From CAYFHQ01 sp964342805 (GTDB lineage Bacteria; Bacillota; Clostridia; Peptostreptococcales; Acidaminobacteraceae): a DNA stretch of 64,000 nucleotides. The notes under the pieces were generated by a model. That model saw only the letters and a program-made list of their open reading frames with translations. It had not been told where the DNA came from and did not search any database. The stretch is from assembly GCA_964342805.1 (NCBI GenBank), contig CAYFHQ010000007.1:19528-83527 (forward strand), in the 5' to 3' direction. The stretch's first letter is position 1; each line of letters starts with the position of its first letter. Shown here piece by piece: positions 40,279-49,210 of this stretch. The translations under genes and the position numbers were made by a program.

Positions 40279-42918
40279 ATGAAAAAACAACTCGTTCTTT
40301 TTTTATGTACTTTAAGTGTTGCGTCAACACTATTTATGTCAGGGCCTAGCCATGGTTATGAGACTGAGCTAGCAACCATGGAGTCAAGTCAGATTCTGGC
40401 CGAGGGGATTACATACACGCAAATGGAGCGGCTGACCGATGCCGGTTGGTTCCGTTTTCATGTGACCCGGGTGGACCTCAACCAGGAGGGTCTAGAGCCT
40501 AGGGTTTTGATTCCAGACCATATTTCCGATAAAAAGACCCTGAGTCAATTAGCTGAAAAGGAAGGGCAAGTGGTTTCTGCCATCAATGGGGACTTTTTCG
40601 ATCCTGCAGGCAAGTCCACCCTGGGCATGATTGTAAAGGATGGTCAGTTTGTCACAACAGGCATCCACGATGACCGTTTCCACACCCTGGCCCTCATGAA
40701 TGACGACCGGATGCACCTGATCCAACCTACTTCTGAAAGTCTACGGATTAGTAATGGTCGACACACCCTAAACATTGAATTCAAAAACAAACCCTACGCC
40801 CAATACGACAGGGCCATTTTACTGGACCAAACCTGGGACAGCCATTCCATTGGAAATGGCGCACCGGAACCCGTAGTTGAGTTGGTTGTTGTCAACAATG
40901 TGGTCAGGGAAATACGAGAAAATGCGAGTCCCATTTCCATTCCAAAGGATGGCTATATTGTGACTGCTGTAGGTAAAAAGAAGGAAGAAATTCTAGCCAA
41001 CTACGCAGTGGGGGACACCATTAGCTACACCCAGTCTCCCTATGTCGGTGAGTTGAAGGAGGCCATAGGCGGAGGGGCGGCCCTTGTTAAAAATGGGCAA
41101 GTGGTCACCGACTTTTCCCTGGACGTTGCTGGCAGACACCCCCGTACGGCAGTGGGTTTTTCCAAGGACTATAGTCAAATGATCCTGGTGGCCATAGACG
41201 GTCGACATGGGACCTACCAGGGCTATACCCAAACGGAACTGGCCTATTTGATGGCCGAGCTGGGCGCTTGGAATGCCATTAATATGGATGGTGGTGGGTC
41301 GACAGCTATGGTCCTTCGGGACGGTCAAACAGGAGACCTGGAAGTAATCAATACACCGTCGGACGGAGGCGAACGCCGAATCCACAACGGTCTTGGTATA
41401 GTCAGTACCCAGACTGCCACTGGCCTTGCCAGCCGGATTCAGTTTGATCCCGTCCAAGAAGTGGGTGTCATAGGCTTACCCATTCCAGTCAAGGCTATTG
41501 GCTATGATGGGTCTGGCTTGGCCGTTCCAACACCCGTAACCTATTCTTTTAGTGGTGTCGATGGGACCTATAGTGAACTAGGCTTTATCCCCCAATCTCC
41601 AGGACTCCTCACCATAAAGGCCAATGTCCATAACAGAAGCGAAATGGTTCAAGTGAAAATTGCAGAAGGGTTTGCAGATATTCAATTCTCCCCTTCTACC
41701 CTGCGTTTGAAGGCTGGCGAAAAAGCTCCCCTTTCTATTCAAGGGGTAACCGCTGACGGGTTCACCTTCCCTATTCCAATTGACAAGATGCAGTGGATTA
41801 TTCCGGGTCATCTTGGAACCTTGGAGGCAGCAGGCCAATTTGTGGCCAAAGACACCACCGGTTCTGGCTTCATTAGGGGGTCTTACCTGGGCCATGAAGT
41901 CTACCTCCCAGTGGCTGTTGGCGATGAAACCGTCACCCTGTATGACTTTGAGACCCCCATAGGAGAAGACACCTTCACCTTTGCCTCTTGGCCCCTCAGT
42001 GTAGAAGGGTCTGTCCACCAGACCAAGTTTCCTTCTGAAGGAAGCTATGGTGGCCAGCTCATGTATGACTTTAGGGGCACAAACGACACCCGGGCCGCTT
42101 ATATGGTCTTTGGCCAGGACGGCCTGGACTTGCCCAGTGGTTCCACCCAACTGAGCCTGGATGTTTTCGGAGACTATGGCAATGGCCACTGGCTTCGGGG
42201 GAAAATAACCGATGGTGGAGGTGAAACCTATACCATTGATTTTACACGCCATGTGGACTGGAAGGGATGGCAAACGGTCACCAGCCCAGTACCCACCCGG
42301 GCAGTTGAACCCCTTACCCTGGACCGGGTCTACCTAGTAGAAACGGACCGTACCATTAAGGATGTAGGCACCATTGTCCTGGACAACCTCCAGGTGACAC
42401 GACAGGCCTACCCGCCTACACCACCTGTCCAGGTCTCCCTAGCCCATAAAAATCCAATAGCCCGTAAGTCTCCATTGAAACTTCAAGGTCAATCGGATAC
42501 AATAGAACTCGAATTACCAGAGGCACAAAATTTTTACATTCGTGAAGGAATTCCCCTTCCAGGTGAAGAACTAGAAGATTATAGTATTTTGTCACTGAAT
42601 GTGACAGGTGGCAAAATGGATCTTGCCTCTTGGCAGAAAATTTTGTCTGAACTCGACAAGGTTCAAAAGCCTGGTGCCTTGAAACCGGTCGTTTTACATG
42701 TAAACACCCTGCCCTCTTGGAAACACGAGCCCAGTCAACGGCTTTTTGAGCAAACACTCAGAGACCTTAACGGAAAGGTACCTGTCTTGGTCCTGGTTCC
42801 TGGCCTTGGAAACAAGATGCAACGTACCCAGGGTTACTGGACCATGACTTATGATTTGTCTACAGCTGAAACCATTTGGATAGGCTATGACAGAGGCTTT
42901 GTTTACGATATTGAATAG
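40279..42918 (+). CDS. Secreted phosphodiester glycosidase (NAGPA domain) with carbohydrate-binding region
   Basis: An 879-residue exported protein. Residues 1-27 form a signal peptide (MKKQLVLFLCTLSVA, cleavage near SHG-YE). Residues about 60-380 carry the phosphodiester glycosidase domain seen in NAGPA and in bacterial exopolysaccharide proteins (GDFFDPAG, NMDGGGSTAMVLRDGQTG). Residues 550-710 look like a beta-sandwich binding module (YDFETPIGEDTF, VFGDYGNGHWLRG). The last 120 residues are unassigned and do not resemble the main domain. I chose the ATG at 40279 with GAGGTG 7 bases upstream; a TTG precedes it. It is followed by a Spo0E-like gene 11 bases later. Confidence 0.85.
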   Translation: MKKQLVLFLCTLSVASTLFMSGPSHGYETELATMESSQILAEGITYTQMERLTDAGWFRFHVTRVDLNQEGLEPRVLIPDHISDKKTLSQLAEKEGQVVSAINGDFFDPAGKSTLGMIVKDGQFVTTGIHDDRFHTLALMNDDRMHLIQPTSESLRISNGRHTLNIEFKNKPYAQYDRAILLDQTWDSHSIGNGAPEPVVELVVVNNVVREIRENASPISIPKDGYIVTAVGKKKEEILANYAVGDTISYTQSPYVGELKEAIGGGAALVKNGQVVTDFSLDVAGRHPRTAVGFSKDYSQMILVAIDGRHGTYQGYTQTELAYLMAELGAWNAINMDGGGSTAMVLRDGQTGDLEVINTPSDGGERRIHNGLGIVSTQTATGLASRIQFDPVQEVGVIGLPIPVKAIGYDGSGLAVPTPVTYSFSGVDGTYSELGFIPQSPGLLTIKANVHNRSEMVQVKIAEGFADIQFSPSTLRLKAGEKAPLSIQGVTADGFTFPIPIDKMQWIIPGHLGTLEAAGQFVAKDTTGSGFIRGSYLGHEVYLPVAVGDETVTLYDFETPIGEDTFTFASWPLSVEGSVHQTKFPSEGSYGGQLMYDFRGTNDTRAAYMVFGQDGLDLPSGSTQLSLDVFGDYGNGHWLRGKITDGGGETYTIDFTRHVDWKGWQTVTSPVPTRAVEPLTLDRVYLVETDRTIKDVGTIVLDNLQVTRQAYPPTPPVQVSLAHKNPIARKSPLKLQGQSDTIELELPEAQNFYIREGIPLPGEELEDYSILSLNVTGGKMDLASWQKILSELDKVQKPGALKPVVLHVNTLPSWKHEPSQRLFEQTLRDLNGKVPVLVLVPGLGNKMQRTQGYWTMTYDLSTAETIWIGYDRGFVYDIE

Positions 42919-42929
42919 GAGATCTGACC

Positions 42930-43094
42930 ATGCAACTGGACTGCCTGATGGAGCAAATTGAAGCCCGTCGTGCTGAACTGAATGAATTGATATTAGAAGA
43001 GCACCGGACTTTTTCCGACCATGAGGTTGTCAATAAAAGTGTGGAGTTGGATGTTCTCTTAGACCTCTTTCATAAGGGGGAATACTTTAGGTAA
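42930..43094 (+). CDS. Spo0E-like aspartyl-phosphate phosphatase
   Basis: A 54-residue small protein with AGGAG 8 bases before its ATG. The pattern is the Spo0E helical hairpin: a first helix with MEQIEARRAELNELI, a turn, and VNKSVELDVLLDLF, in which SVELD matches the SxELD signature. Spo0E proteins remove phosphate from Spo0A or related response regulators. It follows the glycosidase by 11 bases and is followed by two terminators. Sporulation genes normally found beside mbl and murA are absent from this window, so its target could be a non-sporulation regulator. Confidence 0.85.
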   Translation: MQLDCLMEQIEARRAELNELILEEHRTFSDHEVVNKSVELDVLLDLFHKGEYFR

Positions 43095-43100
43095 TTGTTC

Positions 43101-43124
43101 GGGACTGTATAGTTATACAGTCCC
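43101..43124 (+). terminator. First terminator after the Spo0E-like gene
   Basis: Stem GGGACTGTATA / TATACAGTCCC (11 bp, tiny loop) followed by ATAATTTTG, 6 bases after the Spo0E-like stop. Confidence 0.75.
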
Positions 43125-43162
43125 ATAATTTTGTCTACAAAATGGAGTTTGTCGATAGCCGG

Positions 43163-43192
43163 GGACTGCACTTGTTTGTGCAGTCCTTTTTT
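43163..43192 (+). terminator. Second, strong terminator of the plus-strand operon
   Basis: Stem GGACTGCAC / GTGCAGTCC with a 6-nt loop, followed by TTTTTTG. The arms resemble those of the first terminator (GGACTG, CAGTCC), as if copied locally. Confidence 0.88.
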
Positions 43193-43244
43193 GTGCTCAT
43201 TCACTTGGCCAAGGACCCTATCCACCAAAAAACAGTAATGGAGC

Positions 43245-43262
43245 GTGATCTGAATAGATCAC
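43245..43262 (-). terminator. Possible terminator of the AEC transporter gene
   Basis: Stem GTGATCT / AGATCAC with a 4-nt loop, 45 bases after the stop of the minus-strand transporter. The T-run (TTTTTT) is about 10 bases downstream, so the assignment is weak; a palindromic binding site is also possible. Confidence 0.35.
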
Positions 43263-43306
43263 ACCCCAACTACTGACTTAGAGCCACATTTTTAAGCTGA
43301 TGGACC

Positions 43307-44227
43307 TTAAAATTTCGGTAAAAACTGCAGGACCAAGGGCACCGTCCCCACCGACAAAAGGGTGGTAATGAAGATAATTCGGCTGGCCAATTGGTCATCT
43401 GCGCCATAACGGTTGGCCAAAATGGCTGTGTTGGCTGCGGCCGGCATGGCGGCAATCAAAACGGGAACCGCTAGAAGTTCCCCTTCCATTCCGACCAGGG
43501 TCAAAATGCCAAACACAAGCGCTGGAATAATCATCAAACGCAGGCCTGCAATGGCAAAGTCTCTCCAGTGGCGGACCAGGTCCTTGGGATGAAGGTCTGA
43601 CAAGATAAAGCCAATGAACATCATGGATAGTGGCGTGGTGGTCGCTCCAATCAAGCCCAGGATATTCTGGACGATTGCTGGAAGCTGGATACCTAGGGTA
43701 AAAAGACTGAGGCCAATCAAAACAGCCCAAAGGGCAGGATTGCTAATGGCCTTTATGGAGTCCCAAAGTCCCTTACTTTCCCGCTGGGAGGACTTTGACA
43801 TGATGGACACCCCATATGACCAAACCAAAACGGAAAAGGCCAGGTTGTAGACTGCCCCATAAAAGACACCCAGGTCACCGGCAAAGGCATACAGGACAGG
43901 GTAGCCCATGTAACCTGTATTGGAAAACACACCTACATACTGGTAGACATTTCGCTGTTCCTTAGCCACACCGATCAAGCGTATAAAGGCCATGGACAAG
44001 ACAATGGACAGGGCATAGACAGCAAAAGAGGTGGCAATCAGGGTCCCACTGGACAGGAGGACCTCCGGCGCAAAGTCAAACTGCATGGACTTCAGAATAA
44101 AAGCCGGCAAACAGACATTGATCACCAGACTGGACACTTCCCGGTTCATATTGTCACTGACAATACCTAACTTTTTGACCACAACCCCCACGAGGATCAA
44201 TGAAAAGAGTATTAAGACTGGTTCCAT
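43307..44227 (-). CDS. AEC-family (auxin efflux carrier-like) transporter
   Basis: A 306-residue membrane protein with about ten hydrophobic helices. The N-terminus (EPVLILFSLILVGVVVKKLG) and the central loop of two half-repeats are typical of AEC carriers. MPAAANTAILANRYGADDQLAS near the C-terminus is the family's conserved stretch (here its core ANTAILANRYGA). These carriers export organic acids such as malate or other anions; the substrate is unknown. The ATG overlaps the stop of the upstream gene by one base, with GAGGAGG upstream. No regulator is beside it. Confidence 0.85.
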   Translation of the reverse strand: MEPVLILFSLILVGVVVKKLGIVSDNMNREVSSLVINVCLPAFILKSMQFDFAPEVLLSSGTLIATSFAVYALSIVLSMAFIRLIGVAKEQRNVYQYVGVFSNTGYMGYPVLYAFAGDLGVFYGAVYNLAFSVLVWSYGVSIMSKSSQRESKGLWDSIKAISNPALWAVLIGLSLFTLGIQLPAIVQNILGLIGATTTPLSMMFIGFILSDLHPKDLVRHWRDFAIAGLRLMIIPALVFGILTLVGMEGELLAVPVLIAAMPAAANTAILANRYGADDQLASRIIFITTLLSVGTVPLVLQFLPKF

Positions 44228-45381
44228 TAGTCGTCCTCCTCATTAAGAAACTCGTAAAAGTTACCCATTTCACTATAGACAAAGTCATAGAGAATGGGGG
44301 TGTCAGCAATGAAGCCGCCAACGGGTTCCAGACGCTGGACATAAGCAGCGTCTGCCAGGCGGTTTTCCACCTCAACCAGCTTGTCTTCTTCAAAGGCACT
44401 GATAACCAGCTGGCCGGCATCTGTCAGGTAATAAACGGCGTAAATATCTCCATTTAGATAGTAGACAGAATCCTCCACATGGCGATTGTCTTTGTTGAAT
44501 TCACAATAGAGTCGACCGGCTTCGTGGTCATTGACCATCAGGGCCGGGAAACGTTCTTCAAAGAAGGAATCAAACTCATCATCCATGACCGCATACACCG
44601 ACAAGTGTTCCCGCTTGCGCAGTTGCATGGCCGCCTCCAGGGGGGACACACTCAGTTCGTCCACCACAAGGGCCTGGGAAATGCGCATCTTCTTGTTGGG
44701 TGTTTCAATGACTGTAATATCGGCAACCAAAACCTGATACTTATTTTGCCGGTCGATCAAGGCCGTACACCGGTAGGTCCACTGACCCTCCTTATGGTCC
44801 ATGAGGACCGCCTGGTTTCGGATCAGGGTTTGTTCCTGTTCTGTGATCTGGCGGAAGGTGTCGTTCTTTCTGGGATCGTCCCACAGGGCCCTTCTGGATA
44901 GCCAGTCATGGCCTATGGTCCGCATGAGAAAATAGTTGACCCAGCCCTCAACCCGCTCAACTGCGGGCAAGAGGCGCAAGTGGAGCTGGTCCACTGCCAA
45001 GTCCGACATTTCAGTTGGGGCTGACCGTCTAGGATCAATCTCAAAGGCTTCTGGATAGTCCCACCGGCTTTCTGGAGCCACCTCCATGGCCGTCTGGATC
45101 AGTTCCAGGGCTTCCTTTTCATTTACTTCTATAAAGATACCACCCAGGCCACCCATCACCCGCTGGATATCAGCTTCAATGGTGGACAGGTCCTCAGTGG
45201 CGAATTTTTCATATCCGTCAAGTCCGTAGGACTCGTAATCCAAATGCATGATTTCCGTTATAACCTGGCCATCATCCAGCTGCGACTGGACCAGCAGGCC
45301 TACAACTCCCATGTATCTGGTATTGGTGGCTAACCCCTTGATAAATTGTGGTAGCCCCCGCTCAACTACTCGTAAATGCAT
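44227..45381 (-). CDS. Hypothetical protein, unknown family
   Basis: A 384-residue soluble, acidic protein that I do not recognise. Residues 1-110 are a mixed alpha-beta segment (RYMGVVGLLVQSQ). Residues 110-250 contain WVNYFLMRTIGHDWLSRRA, and the C-terminal region has QLRKREHLSVYAVMDDEFDSFFEERF. There is no signal peptide, membrane helix or cysteine pair. It has its own extended -10 promoter and shares a transcript with the AEC transporter, overlapping by one base. A role in regulating or sensing the transported compound is possible but unsupported. Confidence 0.6.
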   Translation of the reverse strand: MHLRVVERGLPQFIKGLATNTRYMGVVGLLVQSQLDDGQVITEIMHLDYESYGLDGYEKFATEDLSTIEADIQRVMGGLGGIFIEVNEKEALELIQTAMEVAPESRWDYPEAFEIDPRRSAPTEMSDLAVDQLHLRLLPAVERVEGWVNYFLMRTIGHDWLSRRALWDDPRKNDTFRQITEQEQTLIRNQAVLMDHKEGQWTYRCTALIDRQNKYQVLVADITVIETPNKKMRISQALVVDELSVSPLEAAMQLRKREHLSVYAVMDDEFDSFFEERFPALMVNDHEAGRLYCEFNKDNRHVEDSVYYLNGDIYAVYYLTDAGQLVISAFEEDKLVEVENRLADAAYVQRLEPVGGFIADTPILYDFVYSEMGNFYEFLNEEDD

Positions 45382-45404
45382 AATGACTCCTTTTCATTCG
45401 GTTC

Positions 45405-45410
45405 ATTATA
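45405..45410 (-). promoter_or_regulatory. Extended -10 promoter of the hypothetical-AEC operon
   Basis: On the minus strand TGCTATAAT, a perfect hexamer with an extended TG, about 24 bases before the ATG. The -35 region falls on the T-run of the preceding terminator. Confidence 0.65.
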
Positions 45411-45430
45411 GCATACTCCACCCATAAAAA

Positions 45431-45466
45431 AAGGAATTGAGGCAGAAAGTTCCGTCTCAATTCCTT
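45431..45466 (-). terminator. Terminator after the phosphohexomutase gene
   Basis: An 11-bp stem AAGGAATTGAG / CTCAATTCCTT, followed on the minus strand by TTTTTTTATGG. It lies 9 bases after the stop. Confidence 0.92.
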
Positions 45467-45474
45467 ACTTGGTC

Positions 45475-47157
45475 TTAAATGCGGTCAACCAGGTCTGTAA
45501 TGGCTTCTTGCAGGTGGTTTAGCTTGTCTGTGGCCCCTTGTTTATGGGTGTCACGGGCTGAAATATAGAACTTGATCTTGGGTTCAGTTCCCGAAGGTCG
45601 AACGGCCAACCAGGACCCGTCGATCAAGAAATACTTGAGCACATTGGACTTGGGAAGACCGGTGTCATCTTCCTTGTAGTCCACCTTGCGTTCAATATCC
45701 ACGCCCCCCAACTTGTTAAAATTGGACTCTCTGAAGTATTGAATGATCTCTTGAATTTTTTCCATGCCCTCTTTGCCCTGCATGGTTGTGGCGATCAGGG
45801 TTTCCTGGTAGTAGCCCACTTCTTCATAGATCTCATTGAGGCGGTCCAGGAGGGACTTGCCTTCTGCCTTGTACTTGGCTGCCATTTCCACGACCAGCAT
45901 GGAAGCGACAACGGCGTCCTTATCCCGTACGTGGGTCCCGAAGCAGTAGCCGTAGCTTTCCTCATATCCCAGGAGGAAGTTGTGGCTACCCGACTCTTCA
46001 AAGGACGTCATACGTTCTCCAATGAACTTAAAGCCCGTCAGAGTTTTCATGGTTCGTACGTCGTGTTTCCGGGCAATGGCCTCTCCAATGGCTGAGGTCA
46101 CAATGGTATTAATGACCACTGGATTTTTAGGCAGGGGCTTGATTTCGTTGAGGACATAGTCCACCAATAGGGCGCCGGTCTGGTTGCCATTCAGGGGTAA
46201 GTAGGTCCCGTCTGTATCCTTGACCATTACACCCACCCGGTCACAATCTGGGTCAGTGGCAATCATAATATCGGCGTTTTCTTTTTTTGCATAGGTAAGG
46301 CCCAGGTCAAAGGCCTTGACTTCTTCTGGGTTGGGCTGCTTGACCGTAGTAAAGTCACTGTCCGCTACCATTTGCTCTGCTACAGGCACCATACCCGTGT
46401 AGCCTAGCTCCTTGAGGACACGTTCCACAGGACGACCCCCGGTTCCATGGAGGGGAGAGAAAACCCACTTGAGGGCTTCCTTGTCCTTCTGGTCCAAGTC
46501 CACCAGGGACTTGCCCTTGATTTCCTCTACATAAAGGGTGTCTTGGTCAGCAGGTATGGAGACCAACAAACCCTTTTGAACGGCTTCGTCTTTCTCCATA
46601 TAGGAAACCTGGTCCCAGTCACGAATGAGGTTGACCCGGTCAACAACAGCCTCTGCCTCGTGGGGCAGAAGCTGGCAACCTGTATGGTCATAAATTTTAT
46701 AGCCGTTATACTCTGGCGGATTGTGGCTGGCAGTAATGACGATCCCAGCTTGGGCTTCAAGGCTTCGAACCGCAAATGACAGTTCCGGCGTTGTCCGGAT
46801 CGAATCAAAAAGATACGCCTTAACGCCATTTCCTGCCATGACTAAGGCTGATTCCAGGGCAAACTCGTCTGACTTTCTACGGGAATCATAGGCAATGACG
46901 ATGGATGCACCCTCGCCATAGGTTTTCACAATGTAGTCGGCAAACCCTTGGTTGGCCTTGCGAATGACATACTTGTTCATACGATTACAGCCCGCACCGA
47001 TAATGCCCCGCATGCCGCCGGTTCCAAACTCTAGATCTTTATAAAACCGCTCTTCGATTTCTTTTTCGTCCCCCTTGAGGGCCTTCAGTTCTTCTTTAAA
47101 TGTCTCGTCAAAATAGGGCTCGTTGACCCACTTGTCATACAAGAATTGATAGTTCAT
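45475..47157 (-). CDS. Phosphoglucomutase/phosphomannomutase (alpha-D-phosphohexomutase)
   Basis: A 560-residue enzyme of the alpha-phosphohexomutase superfamily. The active-site serine is in TASHNPPEYNGYK, the metal loop is ATDPDCDRVG (Cys for the usual Ala), the sugar-binding loop is GYEESYGYCFG and the phosphate-binding loop is RPSGTEPKIKFY. The length (about 570) is that of PgcA-type phosphoglucomutases, interconverting glucose-1-P and glucose-6-P for sugar-nucleotide supply. I chose the ATG at 47157 with AAGGAG 8 bases upstream; a GTG two codons earlier is less well placed. It could feed the nucleotide-sugar routes in the window. Confidence 0.93.
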   Translation of the reverse strand: MNYQFLYDKWVNEPYFDETFKEELKALKGDEKEIEERFYKDLEFGTGGMRGIIGAGCNRMNKYVIRKANQGFADYIVKTYGEGASIVIAYDSRRKSDEFALESALVMAGNGVKAYLFDSIRTTPELSFAVRSLEAQAGIVITASHNPPEYNGYKIYDHTGCQLLPHEAEAVVDRVNLIRDWDQVSYMEKDEAVQKGLLVSIPADQDTLYVEEIKGKSLVDLDQKDKEALKWVFSPLHGTGGRPVERVLKELGYTGMVPVAEQMVADSDFTTVKQPNPEEVKAFDLGLTYAKKENADIMIATDPDCDRVGVMVKDTDGTYLPLNGNQTGALLVDYVLNEIKPLPKNPVVINTIVTSAIGEAIARKHDVRTMKTLTGFKFIGERMTSFEESGSHNFLLGYEESYGYCFGTHVRDKDAVVASMLVVEMAAKYKAEGKSLLDRLNEIYEEVGYYQETLIATTMQGKEGMEKIQEIIQYFRESNFNKLGGVDIERKVDYKEDDTGLPKSNVLKYFLIDGSWLAVRPSGTEPKIKFYISARDTHKQGATDKLNHLQEAITDLVDRI

Positions 47158-47231
47158 GGTCACACTCCTTTGTATTCTCCTACCATCTATACCCCATTTG
47201 GCGAAGAATTATATGTTATTCTATGGTTTCA

Positions 47232-48452
47232 TCACATTGATTTTTCAATCGTTTCCGCAAACAGACACTGGCCGATTTCCAGTAAGAGGTCGTCCTTTTG
47301 ACTCCACTGGAAAATGGACGACTGCCTAAAATAGTCAGGAAGTTGATAAAGTGTGGTCTTGTCCTTGGGAGCAGGTCCACCGATTTGTCTGATTTGGTCT
47401 TCCAGGTCTTGATACTGGAGTAACTGGTAGCGGTTGACACCCATTTTCTCTGCTGTATGCTCCATCAAGGCCTGCCAGAGGGTGTCATAGTCGGCTGCGG
47501 GCCCAAGTTTCAACCATTCCATGAGCTTGGGGACTAGGACTTCAAACAGCATTCGCTTAGAAGGATATTCAGTCACACCCAGTAGCCTGCTGATATGGGC
47601 TGTGGTCTCCTCTGATATTTGTGTCAGACGATGGAAGCCCTTTTCCTTGTCAATGGTCTGGGTCAGGTAGTACCGGTTCCCTTGGAACTTTTTAAAGACC
47701 CGAAGGGCGTCATAATAACCCATTTCCAAGTTGACCCTGGACCGCTTGGAGGAAAACTCCAACATCAAACCAATATCGTCAGAAGGTTGGATTCTGGTAA
47801 TGTCCACACCCTCAGGGTCCTTTTGCTTGATCCCCATGGCTGAGAGTTCAATGGTAATGATCTTCTTTTTTCCCGACGAGGCCATGAGGTTGACTGGTAA
47901 CTTGTCATAGAAGCCTCCATCGATATAGACCTTCCCGTCCACTGGTTCTATCTTGAATACCGGGAGGTTGGAGGAAGCGATCAAATAGTCGGTCAGCCGC
48001 CCTTGAGGGATTTGGTCAATGAAAACCTCAATGGGCTCCAAGTCTGTTAAGGACACGGTTACAAGGCCAAAACGGATGGCCGAGGACCTCACCCGTTCTT
48101 CAGAAATTCTGGAGTCGATCAAGTGACGTAGGGGACTAATATCCAGGCCCCTTTGCTCGGTGATTTGTCTCAAATACTTGCCTACAGCACCTATATCCAA
48201 GTTTTCAAAGTCCATATGTGTTAAGCTTTCTAACATGGCTGGATCGCCTGTAATGGCCATTTCTGGCTTGATATTGTACCAGAGGTCCCAGGCAACATCA
48301 AAATCGTCTTGGACGATTAATGCCCCATTGAGCGACCCAATGGATGTACCCGTTACAGCGTCAAAAGGGATACCCATTTCCCTTAGGGCCTTCCATGCAC
48401 CCACCTGATAAGAGCCTTTTGCTCCGCCCCCCTGCAAAACTAGACCATACAT
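47232..48452 (-). CDS. Patatin-like phospholipase
   Basis: A 406-residue protein with the patatin catalytic set: oxyanion-hole QGGGAKGSYQVGAW near residue 7, the nucleophile GTSIGS near residue 37 and the Asp in YIDGGFYD near residue 165, giving a Ser-Asp dyad. This fold hydrolyses acyl ester bonds in lipids. Beyond residue 260 there is a helical C-terminal extension with no known motif. I chose the ATG at 48452, with GAAGGAG upstream; the 13 codons before it have no ribosome site. It has its own promoter and lies next to fabZ, in the lipid-metabolism context. Confidence 0.9.
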   Translation of the reverse strand: MYGLVLQGGGAKGSYQVGAWKALREMGIPFDAVTGTSIGSLNGALIVQDDFDVAWDLWYNIKPEMAITGDPAMLESLTHMDFENLDIGAVGKYLRQITEQRGLDISPLRHLIDSRISEERVRSSAIRFGLVTVSLTDLEPIEVFIDQIPQGRLTDYLIASSNLPVFKIEPVDGKVYIDGGFYDKLPVNLMASSGKKKIITIELSAMGIKQKDPEGVDITRIQPSDDIGLMLEFSSKRSRVNLEMGYYDALRVFKKFQGNRYYLTQTIDKEKGFHRLTQISEETTAHISRLLGVTEYPSKRMLFEVLVPKLMEWLKLGPAADYDTLWQALMEHTAEKMGVNRYQLLQYQDLEDQIRQIGGPAPKDKTTLYQLPDYFRQSSIFQWSQKDDLLLEIGQCLFAETIEKSM

Positions 48453-48481
48453 AGTCAAACTCCTTCCTAACACTTGCAAAT

Positions 48482-48487
48482 AGTATA
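48482..48487 (-). promoter_or_regulatory. Extended -10 promoter of the patatin gene
   Basis: On the minus strand TGATATACT, about 30 bases before the ATG; a weak -35. Confidence 0.5.
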
Positions 48488-48504
48488 TCATGGCCCATAT
48501 GTAA

Positions 48505-48538
48505 AAAGCACCGGAATTATGGTAAATTCCAGTGCTTT
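48505..48538 (-). terminator. Terminator after fabZ
   Basis: The stem AAAGCACTGGAATT / AATTCCGGTGCTTT (one G-T pair) is followed on the minus strand by TTTACATA. It separates fabZ from the patatin gene. Confidence 0.82.
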
Positions 48539-48626
48539 GGCTAAACTGTAATGTTTTTCATGTCTTTCTTGTCACTTGGCACAGACCCTGGTACGGCTGG
48601 TATCCATCTTAGGACCTGTACGACAA

Positions 48627-49058
48627 CTAGTCTTGGTCAACGAGACCAAACATAAGGGTTCCCTTCACGGCTACCTTGTCGTCCACATAGGCCACGGCTT
48701 GGCCCTTGCCAATACCCCTTCTCATGGACTCAATGGTCACCTCCAGGCGCAGGGTATCGCCCGGCGTCACTTGTTTCTTAAATCGCACGCCATCAATGCC
48801 CGCAAAGACCGCTAGCTTGCCCTTGTTTTCTTCAAGGGACATCAAGGCAACGGCACCTACTTGGGCCAGGGCCTCTACCATAAGAACGCCCGGCATGATC
48901 GGATTTCCTGGGAAATGTCCCTGGAAAAAAGGTTCGTTCATGGTTACGTTTTTTAAGCCAACTGCCCGCGTACCTGCTTCTACTTCTAGAATGCGGTCCA
49001 CTAGCAAAAAGGGATATCTGTGGGGAATCAATTCCATAATTTCTGTTGTATTTAACAT
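48627..49058 (-). CDS. fabZ: 3-hydroxyacyl-ACP dehydratase FabZ
   Basis: A 143-residue hot-dog-fold enzyme. The motif IPHRYPFLLVDRI near the start and the catalytic QGHFPGNPIMPGVLMVEALAQ (core HFPGNPIMPG) are diagnostic. It dehydrates beta-hydroxyacyl-ACP in fatty-acid elongation. The ATG at 49058 has AAGGAGG 6 bases upstream. It is transcribed from a good sigma-A promoter and followed by a terminator, so it is monocistronic. It sits near the flgJ-flgG-flgF genes, similar to Bacillus, where fabZ follows flhP. Confidence 0.97.
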   Translation of the reverse strand: MLNTTEIMELIPHRYPFLLVDRILEVEAGTRAVGLKNVTMNEPFFQGHFPGNPIMPGVLMVEALAQVGAVALMSLEENKGKLAVFAGIDGVRFKKQVTPGDTLRLEVTIESMRRGIGKGQAVAYVDDKVAVKGTLMFGLVDQD

Positions 49059-49107
49059 ACGTCCTCCTTGTAACCTGCTTTTAGTATCAGGTGTTAATTC
49101 TAGACTT

Positions 49108-49136
49108 ATTATAGACCACTTTGGTACTTTTGCCAA
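49108..49136 (-). promoter_or_regulatory. Sigma-A promoter of fabZ
   Basis: On the minus strand TTGGCA, 17 bases, TATAAT, about 55 bases before the ATG. Five of six bases of the -35 match. Confidence 0.85.
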
Positions 49137-49178
49137 GGAAAACAGCAGAGGACCCAGGCTACAGGACCACATAGAAAC

Positions 49179-49205
49179 ACCCCATGCATACAGGATCCAT
49201 GGGGT
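49179..49205 (-). terminator. Terminator of the flgF-flgG-flgJ operon
   Basis: Stem ACCCCATG / CATGGGGT directly after the rod-protein stop; the T-run is weak (GTTTCT) on the minus strand. Confidence 0.55.
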
Positions 49206-49210
49206 GGGAA

